A stretch of DNA of 33,471 nucleotides, from the NCBI GenBank assembly GCA_028818565.1, contig JAPPNV010000053.1, positions 1 to 33,471 on the forward strand. Direction: 5' to 3'. Origin of the DNA: Rhodospirillales bacterium. GTDB taxonomy: Bacteria; Pseudomonadota; Alphaproteobacteria; UBA828. How positions within the stretch are numbered: the stretch's first letter is position 1; each line of letters begins with the position of its first letter. The notes under the pieces were generated by a model that was not told the origin of the DNA, did no database searches, and saw only the letters and a program-made list of their open reading frames with translations. The position numbers and the translations under genes are program-made. This document shows positions 14,849 to 20,703 of this stretch, piece by piece.

Positions 14849-15363
14849 GGGCGGCGCGCATCGTGCCGCTGCTCGGCGCGGCGGCGCTCGCGGGCCTGCT
14901 CGCGGGTTGCGTGTCGTGGACGCCCGAGCCGCCGGTCGCGACTGCACCGATTCGGCCGGATCCGGCGGAAGCGCGCCTGATCGAGGCGGCGGAGCGGGCC
15001 GAGCGGGCGCTCGCCTCCCTCGCCCGCGCGCTGCCGGCGCCGGACCCGCAATCGGGCCTGCCAGATTCGGACTCCCTCCCCGCCGCGCTGCGGAGGCCCG
15101 TGACCGTCGACTGGTCGGGTCCCATCGAGGCGCTGGCGGCCGAGCTTGCGGGCCGCGCGGGGTACCGCTTCGCCGAAGCCGGGCGTCCGCCGGCGCGGCC
15201 GCTGATCGTGGCCGTCGAGACGGAGGGCGAGCCGCTGATCGCGGTGCTGCGCGACCTGGGCCTGCGCGCGGGCGGCGCGGCCACGCTCACCGTCGATGCG
15301 GCGAACCGGACGGTCCTGCTCGACTGGACCGCTCCTTCGCAAACGCCGGGGGAGGACGGGTGA
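14845..15363 (+). CDS. dotD: DotD/TraH-type outer-membrane lipoprotein of type IVB secretion
   Basis: The 172-residue product has a lipobox LLAGC with Cys22 and a helical spacer. The compact C-terminal domain resembles the secretin N0 fold of DotD (PVTVDWSGPIEALAAELAGRAGY, then LTVDAANRTVLLDW). DotD works with DotC to place DotH in the outer membrane. GTG 14845 overlaps the previous stop (GTGA), and dotC follows with a one-base overlap. The order DotD-DotC-DotB is that of traH-I-J in R64 and of dotDCB in Legionella, which makes the call firm. No repeat copy is visible in it. Confidence 0.85.
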   Translation: MRAARIVPLLGAAALAGLLAGCVSWTPEPPVATAPIRPDPAEARLIEAAERAERALASLARALPAPDPQSGLPDSDSLPAALRRPVTVDWSGPIEALAAELAGRAGYRFAEAGRPPARPLIVAVETEGEPLIAVLRDLGLRAGGAATLTVDAANRTVLLDWTAPSQTPGEDG

Positions 15364-16220
15364 TGCGGTGGCGCCTGCCCCTTATTGCCGCAGCGGCGCT
15401 CGTGGGTCTTGCGACGCAGGGCGTCCCCGCGCCGGCCGTGCGGGCGGCAGAGCCGCCGCCCGACCTTGCGTCCGTGCAAGCGTTCGTGCCGGAGGCCGGG
15501 CCGGACATTCCATTTGCCATCGGGAAGCGCGCCTCGGCCGTGCGGCTGGCCGCCCTTGGGTTCGGGTCCCGCGCGGGGCTCGCGCGGCGCGCCTGGGAAA
15601 TCGCGGCCATGCTGGAGCGCCACGAGGCGCGGCTGAGCGCCATCTACCGCTTTGGCGACCTGGTGCTGCGCGAGGGCGGGTTCACGGTGCTGCCGCCGGT
15701 CGTGGCCGAGACCCGCCGCGCCTTCCGGCTGGACACTCGTGCCGGAGACACTCGTGCCGGAGACCGGGCGGGCACGCAAGCGGCGAGCGCCGAGCGCGTT
15801 CTCAGGATTGTGGAGCCGGCGCGGCTGGTGAGCGCGGCGCCCGGCTGGGGCGACTGGCTGCGGCGCTCATGGGCGGCCGCCGAGCCGCCGGCCCCGGTGC
15901 TGTTCCCCAGGGACGGGGACGAAGAGGCGCGCTGGCGCCGCCTGCTGGCCGAGGGCTGGGCGGAGGGCCGGGCGCTCGCCGACGACATCTTCGCCGCCGA
16001 CCTCGACCGACTCAACCGCACCTTCACCGGCGTCGTCCTCTGGCACCGGCTGCACCGCGCGGCCACGGTCACCGCGCCCGCCATCGAGATCGACCGTGCC
16101 GGAGTCTCCGGCCATGAGAGCCTGATGCGGATCGGTGCGGCTTCGGCCCGGATCGCCCGCCCGGCGCGCTTCGAGCTCGACGCCGGGCGCTGGGCGCCGC
16201 CTGCGGGAGGTGCGCGATGA
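15363..16220 (+). CDS. dotC: DotC/TraI-type outer-membrane protein of type IVB secretion
   Basis: The 285-residue product has a signal peptide ending near VRAAE. It then shows the DotC pattern: ALGFGSRAGLARRAWEI, a YRFGDLVL segment, FTVLPPVVAETRRAF, and later LRIVEPARLVSAAPGWGDWL with a helical C-terminal region. No lipobox is seen, unlike Legionella DotC, which is lipidated. DotC and DotD help DotH reach the outer membrane. Two perfect tandem repeat units at 15731-15764 read DTRAGDTRAGD and fall between the conserved AFRL and VLRIVEPARLV segments, so this looks like a clean insertion in a conserved protein. ATG 15363 overlaps the dotD stop by one base. Confidence 0.85.
   Translation: MRWRLPLIAAAALVGLATQGVPAPAVRAAEPPPDLASVQAFVPEAGPDIPFAIGKRASAVRLAALGFGSRAGLARRAWEIAAMLERHEARLSAIYRFGDLVLREGGFTVLPPVVAETRRAFRLDTRAGDTRAGDRAGTQAASAERVLRIVEPARLVSAAPGWGDWLRRSWAAAEPPAPVLFPRDGDEEARWRRLLAEGWAEGRALADDIFAADLDRLNRTFTGVVLWHRLHRAATVTAPAIEIDRAGVSGHESLMRIGAASARIARPARFELDAGRWAPPAGGAR
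15731..15764 (+). repeat. 15-bp repeat, two perfect tandem units inside dotC
   Basis: GACACTCGTGCCGGA occurs twice head to tail, flanked by partial units (GG before, GAC after), and reads DTRAGDTRAGD. It interrupts an otherwise conserved DotC region, giving the best place to test for a recent insertion. Confidence 0.9.
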
Positions 16221-17383
16221 AGGCCGTGCCCGCCGCACCGGACGACCGGACGACCTGGTGGCCGGAAGCCGCGCACGGCTTCCCGGCGGAGAAGCTCGAC
16301 GCGTTCCTGCTCTGGGCCTCCGACCGGGGGGCCTCCGACATCGCCTTCCAGACCGGCTGCCCGGCCTTTGTCGAGATCGACGGCAGGCTGGAACGGGCCA
16401 CCGCCGCATCGCTCGACGGCGTGGTCATGGGGCGGCTCTGCGAGCGCCTCTACGACGCCACCGGCGAAGGCATCCTGCGCTCCGGGCGCGCCATCGACTG
16501 CTCGCACTCGATCCGGGTGGCGCGGGGGCTCTCCCAGCGCTTCCGCTGCAACCTCGCACCGGTGCAGGGCGCGGCCGGGTTCGCCGTCAACATCACGCTC
16601 CGCGTGCTGCCGGGACGTCCTCCCGCCTTCTCCGAACTCGGGATCGAGGACGGGATCGTGGCGGCCTGGGACCTCTGCAAGGGGCTCACGCTCGTCACCG
16701 GGGTGCCGGGCTCGGGCAAGTCCACCCTGCTCGCCGCCGGCACGCGGCGTCTGCTGGAGCTGGGCGCCGGGCGCATCCAGTCCTACGAGGCGCCCATCGA
16801 GTACGTCTTCGACGCCATCGCAACGGACACCGCGTTGATGTCGTCGGCCGAGATCCCGCGCCACTTCCCGAGCTTCGCCGAGGGGCTGAGGTCCAGCCTG
16901 CGGCGCCGGCCAACCGCGGTGATCGTGGGCGAGGCGCGCGACCGGGAGACCGTCGAGGCGGTGATACGCGCCGCCGACTACGGCATCGCCGTGTTCTCGA
17001 CGACCCACACCATCGGGGTGGCGGCGACGGTGCGCCGCATGCTGGCCGAGTTCCCCGCGCATGAGCGCCCGGAGCGGGGCGCCGCGCTGATCGACGCCAT
17101 GACCCTGGTGGTGACGCAGGTGCTGCTGTCCAACCCGAAGGGCGGGCGGACGGCGCTGCGCGAGTGGCTCGCCTTCGACTCAGGGCTCAAGGCGGCGCTG
17201 CTGGAGAGCCCGCAGGCGAGCTGGCCCGCGAGGATCGGCGCGGCGCTGGCCGCCACCGGCAACGACCTCGCGGCGTCCGCCGGGCGCGCTCACAGGGCGG
17301 GCCTTATCGAGGACGACGGTCACAGGCGGATCCTCGCGGGCAGCGAGGCGGCCGGAGGTCCTGAAGGGAGCGGCGGGAGATGA
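16217..17383 (+). CDS. dotB: DotB/TraJ-type secretion ATPase
   Basis: The 388-residue cytoplasmic ATPase belongs to the PilT/VirB11-like superfamily. It shows GASDIAFQTG near the N-terminus, Walker A GVPGSGKST (162-170), an Asp/Glu-box region EAPIEYVFD, Walker B VIVGEARD (235-242) and STTHTIGVAATVRRM, a His-box. DotB is the cytoplasmic motor that docks on DotO in the Dot/Icm system. ATG 16217 overlaps the dotC stop (ATGA). It is distinct from the PilQ ATPase at 7255, so the window has one motor for the pilus and another for the secretion channel. No repeat copy is present. Confidence 0.92.
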   Translation: MKAVPAAPDDRTTWWPEAAHGFPAEKLDAFLLWASDRGASDIAFQTGCPAFVEIDGRLERATAASLDGVVMGRLCERLYDATGEGILRSGRAIDCSHSIRVARGLSQRFRCNLAPVQGAAGFAVNITLRVLPGRPPAFSELGIEDGIVAAWDLCKGLTLVTGVPGSGKSTLLAAGTRRLLELGAGRIQSYEAPIEYVFDAIATDTALMSSAEIPRHFPSFAEGLRSSLRRRPTAVIVGEARDRETVEAVIRAADYGIAVFSTTHTIGVAATVRRMLAEFPAHERPERGAALIDAMTLVVTQVLLSNPKGGRTALREWLAFDSGLKAALLESPQASWPARIGAALAATGNDLAASAGRAHRAGLIEDDGHRRILAGSEAAGGPEGSGGR

Positions 17384-17384
17384 G

Positions 17385-17391
17385 AGGGAGG
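17385..17391 (+). promoter_or_regulatory. Strong ribosome binding site for a TTG start
   Basis: AGGGAGG lies seven bases before TTG 17399. It supports this rare start over ATG 17450, which would remove the conserved start of the IcmT family. Confidence 0.65.
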
Positions 17392-17398
17392 AAAGGAA

Positions 17399-17689
17399 TT
17401 GGAGCCGGCGGAGGTGGCGGACCGGGGCGTTCCCCCGTGGCGGGACTCGATGCGCCCGGTGCGCTTCTACGTGTTCGACGCCCGCCTGCTGATCCTGGCG
17501 GTGCCGTGGCTGTTCCTGCCCACCTGGTGGACCACGGCCCTGGTCGTGGTGGCGATGCTGGCCTGCCGCGCGGCGGAAGCGCGCGGCTACCGCTTCGGCG
17601 CGGCGGTGCGCGCGCTGAGGGCGCTGAGCGCCGGACGGCGCCGGGCGCTCCATGCCGCGCGCCTTCGGCGCTTCGCGGACTTCGGGTGA
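17399..17689 (+). CDS. icmT: IcmT/TraK-type small membrane protein
   Basis: The 96-residue product contains RPVRFYVFDARLLILAVPW and TWWTTALVVVAMLACRAAE, two hydrophobic stretches in the arrangement of IcmT/TraK, with a basic C-terminal tail (RRRALHAARLRR). IcmT is a conserved component of type IVB secretion near the inner membrane. The start is TTG 17399, chosen for its ribosome site; WRDSMRPVRF upstream of ATG 17450 fits the family. The N-terminal segment RGVPPWR comes from a copy of the 18-bp family, and PilV-like protein one has GVPLFR from the same element. It follows dotB as in R64. Confidence 0.8.
   Translation: MEPAEVADRGVPPWRDSMRPVRFYVFDARLLILAVPWLFLPTWWTTALVVVAMLACRAAEARGYRFGAAVRALRALSAGRRRALHAARLRRFADFG
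17426..17443 (+). repeat. 18-bp family copy at the icmT N-terminus
   Basis: GGCGTTCCCCCGTGGCGG encodes GVPPWR, the same frame as the tandem GVSLYR GVPLFR units at 10803. Confidence 0.5.
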
Positions 17690-18159
17690 TGTGCGGCGTG
17701 CTGGCGATCGTGCTGCTCGCGGCATCGGCGGCGCCCGCCTCGGCGGAGTTCCGCTACGTGCCTCCGGCGGAGGCGGAGTCCGCGGCGGAGCCGGCGGCGA
17801 AGGGCACGGGCGCGCTGCACGAGGATATCGAGCCCCGCCCCGGTCCCGGCCAGGCGGTCTCCGGCGCGAGTGTCTCCGGGCCGAGTGTCTGGCGGGTCCA
17901 TGCCGGGGAAATGCTGCGCGGCGTGCTGGCGCGCTGGGGCGCGCGGGCCGGCACCGAGGTGCTGTTCCTGACCGACCGGCGCTACCGGCTGGAGGGGGAA
18001 GCGGAGTTCCAGGGCGGGTTCGCCGACGCCGCAGGGGCGCTGTTCGCCGCGCTTGCGCATCTGCCGCATGCACCGGAGGGCGCGCTCTCGGCGGACCGCG
18101 CAACGCTCGCCGTGACCCACCGGCTGCCGGGTCCGGCGGAAACGGGAGGGAGGCCATGA
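17689..18159 (+). CDS. TcpQ-like exported protein
   Basis: The 156-residue product has a signal peptide (LAIVLLAASAAPASA). The C-terminal domain follows the TcpQ pattern: VWRVHAGEMLRGVLARWGARAG, then DRRYRLEGEAEFQGGFADAAGALF and a final strand ATLAVTHRL. TcpQ-family proteins chaperone or anchor secretins, and a second such domain lies at the end of the peptidase fusion (about residues 330-405), so each outer-membrane ring here may have its own partner. Two inverted repeat units (SGASVSGPSV) sit exactly between the disordered linker and the domain. ATG 17689 overlaps the icmT stop by one base; GTG 17686 is an alternative. Confidence 0.65.
   Translation: MCGVLAIVLLAASAAPASAEFRYVPPAEAESAAEPAAKGTGALHEDIEPRPGPGQAVSGASVSGPSVWRVHAGEMLRGVLARWGARAGTEVLFLTDRRYRLEGEAEFQGGFADAAGALFAALAHLPHAPEGALSADRATLAVTHRLPGPAETGGRP
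17860..17892 (-). repeat. 15-bp repeat, two inverted tandem units
   Basis: TCCGGCGCGAGTGTC and TCCGGGCCGAGTGTC encode SGASVSGPSV just before the TcpQ-like domain. Confidence 0.8.
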
Positions 18160-19079
18160 ACGGCTGGCTTGGAAACATCGCGATCGCGGGACTGCTTGCC
18201 TTGCCGTTGGCGGGGGCGAACGAGGCCGCGACCGGGAGCGAGCCGGGTCTTGGGCCCGGGGGTCTGGTAGCGGCGCTGCGGGCCAACGGCGCGGAAATCC
18301 TCCCCCTCGGCGCACGGGGCGGTCTGGAGGGGTACTTCGTCACCCCGGCTCGGGGCGGAGGCTACGGCCTCTACGTGACCGGCGACGGTCACGCGGTCGC
18401 GGGGCTCCTCTACGGGCCGGACGGGAGGGAGCTCACCGGCGCCCAACTCGCGGCGTCCCGACCCGCAGCGGCGGTGTCGCACGGGGCCGAGGCCCGCGCG
18501 CCGGAGACCCTCGGGCCCCGGACCTTCGGGCCGCAGACCCTCGGGCCGCAGACCGCGCCGCCGGCCGTCACCGCTCATGCGGAACCTCGAGACTCCGTGG
18601 CTGCTCCGTGGCCGGCATCCATAGCCGGCCTGTTCGAGCGCAGTGCGGCCGCCTTCGGCTTCACGCTGGGCCAGCGGGGCCCCGTGGTGGTTCTGCTGGG
18701 CGATGCGACGTGCTCGTGGTCGCGCGCGGCGGCGGCGCGGCTGGGACGGGCGGCGCTGGACGGCAGGCTGCAGCTCCGCGTGGTGCCGGTGGCGGTTCTC
18801 GGCGGGGCGGCGGCGCGCCGCGCGGCGGCGATTGCCGCGAGTCCCGATCCGGCGCGCGCGTGGTTCGGAGGCGGCGGCGCACCCGGCCGGGCCGGCGCCG
18901 AGAGGATCGCCCGCAACAACGCGCTGCTCGACCAATGGGGTGCAAGCGCCGTGCCGCTGATCGCCTGGCGGACGCGGGACGGCGCGGTTGGGCACCGCAT
19001 CGGCGATATCGACGAAGTCGCCACCTGGCTCCGAGACACCCTCAGGGTGGGAGACACTCGTGCCGGAGGCGAACCTTGA
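18156..19079 (+). CDS. DsbC/TrbB-like thioredoxin-fold protein with a single cysteine
   Basis: The 307-residue product has a signal-peptide-like start and an N-terminal domain with GLEGYFVTPARGGGYGLYVTGDG, like the DsbC dimerisation region. A linker made of repeat units (ETLGPRTFGPQTLGPQT) precedes a thioredoxin-like domain. VVVLLGDATCSWSR gives the active-site strand, and GASAVPLIAW the cis-Pro loop. The expected CxxC is CSWS: Cys186 is the only cysteine in the protein. IncI plasmids carry the DsbC-like TrbB, so a role in folding secretion proteins is plausible. Loss of the resolving cysteine suggests isomerase or chaperone-type action, or loss of redox activity. ATG 18156 overlaps the upstream stop. 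The last residues GDTRAGG are also repeat-derived. Confidence 0.7.
   Translation: MNGWLGNIAIAGLLALPLAGANEAATGSEPGLGPGGLVAALRANGAEILPLGARGGLEGYFVTPARGGGYGLYVTGDGHAVAGLLYGPDGRELTGAQLAASRPAAAVSHGAEARAPETLGPRTFGPQTLGPQTAPPAVTAHAEPRDSVAAPWPASIAGLFERSAAAFGFTLGQRGPVVVLLGDATCSWSRAAAARLGRAALDGRLQLRVVPVAVLGGAAARRAAAIAASPDPARAWFGGGGAPGRAGAERIARNNALLDQWGASAVPLIAWRTRDGAVGHRIGDIDEVATWLRDTLRVGDTRAGGEP
18503..18552 (+). repeat. 15-bp repeat, three tandem units plus a partial, CGGGCC subtype
   Basis: GAGACCCTCGGGCCC, CGGACCTTCGGGCCG and CAGACCCTCGGGCCG, then a partial CAGACC, encode ETLGPRTFGPQTLGPQT as the interdomain linker of the DsbC-like protein. Confidence 0.85.
19033..19068 (+). repeat. 15-bp repeat at a gene 3' end, also supplying a Shine-Dalgarno
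   Basis: An 18-base variant (19033-19050) is followed by GAGACACTCGTGCCG (19051-19065). It encodes DTLRVGDTRAGG at the end of the DsbC-like protein. The following GGAGG (19065-19069) is six bases from the next gene's TTG start. Confidence 0.7.
19065..19069 (+). promoter_or_regulatory. Ribosome binding site for dotI, partly repeat-derived
   Basis: GGAGG lies six bases before TTG 19076. Its first bases continue the 15-bp repeat (CCGGAG), so the repeat appears to have provided or preserved the site. Confidence 0.5.
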
Positions 19080-19717
19080 GTAGCCGCCTCCAGTCCGTGC
19101 GGGCGGCGGCGCGGAACTTCGCGTTCCACCGCGACCAGCACCACGGCTGGCGCCGCGCCGCCGCCTGGCTGCTCGCCTGCAACCTGCTCACCGCGGTGGC
19201 ATTCGCCGGATACGTCTGGCTGCACACGACGGTCTACATCGCCGTCGCCGCGACGCCGGACGGAAGGCTGGTGCGACTCACCCCGCTCGACGAGCCGATC
19301 ATGTCGGACGCGGCGCTCCGGAACTGGACGGTCTCGGCGGTCACCGAGGCCTTCACCCTCGGCCACCACGACTGGCGGCTCAGGCTCGCCGGCATCCGCG
19401 AATACTTCACCGACACGGGCTACGAGTCCTTCCTCAAGGGGCTCGACGAGAGCCTCTTCCTCGACCGGCTGCGCGACAACCTGCAGGTGGCCTCGGCGGT
19501 GGCCCGGGGCGCGCCGGTGATCGTGGACACGCGCTTCTTCGCGGGCCGCGTCGGCTGGGCCGTCGAGTTCCCCCTCCTGGTCACCTTCGCGGCTGGCACG
19601 CGGAGGGTGAGCCAGGAGCTGGTCGCGCAGGTGCTGGTGATGCGGGTGCCGCTCGACGAGCGGCCTGCCGGCATCGCCATCGAACAGCTCATCGCCGGAA
19701 AGGGAGGCGGGGCATGA
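19076..19717 (+). CDS. dotI: DotI/IcmL/TraM-type inner-membrane protein
   Basis: The 213-residue product has a short cytoplasmic N-terminus (FAFHRDQHHGWRRA), one membrane helix at about 28-50, and a periplasmic domain with RLVRLTPLDEPIMSDAALRNW and VTEAFTLGHHDWRLRL. The ending is ELVAQVLVMRVPLDERPAGIAIEQL; the VRVP-type strand and IEQ end are hallmarks of IcmL/TraM. DotI is thought to form an inner-membrane ring with DotJ and to act in the core channel. The start is TTG 19076, overlapping the upstream stop (TTGA). dotH follows with ATGA overlap. The order DotI-DotH-DotG matches R64 traM-N-O. Confidence 0.9.
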   Translation: MSSRLQSVRAAARNFAFHRDQHHGWRRAAAWLLACNLLTAVAFAGYVWLHTTVYIAVAATPDGRLVRLTPLDEPIMSDAALRNWTVSAVTEAFTLGHHDWRLRLAGIREYFTDTGYESFLKGLDESLFLDRLRDNLQVASAVARGAPVIVDTRFFAGRVGWAVEFPLLVTFAAGTRRVSQELVAQVLVMRVPLDERPAGIAIEQLIAGKGGGA

Positions 19718-20703
19718 GGACCAGCGTCGCCGCAATTCTGCTTCTCGCGCTGCTGCCCCTGACGGCGGCCGCGCAGGAGGGCACCGAACTGCTGGCGCCG
19801 CTGGAGCGGCAAACCGACGCGTGGTCGGGCCATGCGCTCTCCGACGACGACGCGGCGCGCCAGGGGCGGGCGGCGCTCCCCTTCACCAGGGCCCAGATCG
19901 AGACCCTGGGGCGGCTGCTGAGGGAGACGCAGGAAGCCACGGCCAGGGGCGCCGGCACGCCGCCGAGAGGACGTTTGCGGCGCGTCCGCCTCGAAGCACC
20001 GGGGGGCTCGCTTGTCTTGGGGGGCGGGATCCCCGAGATCGCTCTCCGGCGCGGCTACGTCACGGCCGTCTCCTTCACCGACTCGACCGGCGCGCCCTGG
20101 CCCATCGAGGAGGCGCTGGTCGACCGCCGCTTCCTGCCGCCCGACTCCCAAGGCGGTACGGAAGAGGATGCCCCGGGCAGCAGCCACCTGCTCTACCTGG
20201 CGCCGTCCGCCGCACATCTTGGCGGCAACGCGGTGGTGAAGCTGCGGGGGCTGGCCGAGCCGGTGGTGGCATCCCTGCGCGGCACCGGCGCCGACGCCGA
20301 CTTCCGGGTCGAGATCCGGCTCGGCGTGCCCGGCCCCAACGCCGATCCGGGCGCGCTCGCGCAGCCGCGCGGCTTCCATGCCGGCGATGCGGTGCTGCTG
20401 GGCCTGCTTGGCGGCGCCATACCGCCGGATGCCGAGCGGCTTGCCGTCGAGGGCGGAAGCGCCGGCGACCGCGCCTGGCGCCGGGGCGGTGACCTGCTGC
20501 TGCTCACTCGCGCCAACCTGCTCTCGCCGGGCCCTCTCGCGGCCGAGCGCGGTCCCGGCGGTCGCTGGGCCTACCGCCTCGCCGACACCCCCCTCGTCCT
20601 GGTGAGCGACGGGGGCCGGGAGAAGCGGCTGGCGCTGGGCGATGCGGGGACCGGTGCCGACTGGCGGGAGATCCACGAGTTGGAGGACGCCGATGAGGAC
20701 TGA
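19714..20703 (+). CDS. dotH: DotH/IcmK/TraN-type outer-membrane core protein
   Basis: The 329-residue product has a signal peptide (SVAAILLLALLPLTAAAQE), an N-terminal helical part and the strongly conserved segment GYVTAVSFTDSTGAPWPI (114-131), diagnostic of DotH/IcmK. The C-terminal part is beta-rich (FRVEIRLGVPGP, and a VEGGS/AWRRGGDLLLLT strand pair). DotH forms the outer-membrane ring of the type IVB core and depends on DotC and DotD, which are encoded upstream. It overlaps dotI by four bases and dotG by eleven. No repeat copy is visible. Confidence 0.9.
   Translation: MRTSVAAILLLALLPLTAAAQEGTELLAPLERQTDAWSGHALSDDDAARQGRAALPFTRAQIETLGRLLRETQEATARGAGTPPRGRLRRVRLEAPGGSLVLGGGIPEIALRRGYVTAVSFTDSTGAPWPIEEALVDRRFLPPDSQGGTEEDAPGSSHLLYLAPSAAHLGGNAVVKLRGLAEPVVASLRGTGADADFRVEIRLGVPGPNADPGALAQPRGFHAGDAVLLGLLGGAIPPDAERLAVEGGSAGDRAWRRGGDLLLLTRANLLSPGPLAAERGPGGRWAYRLADTPLVLVSDGGREKRLALGDAGTGADWREIHELEDADED

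Noticed and set aside
16093-16110. GACCGTGCCGGAGTCTCC near the end of dotC as a repeat copy
   Set aside because: It shares only short blocks with the consensus and does not keep the 15-base spacing.
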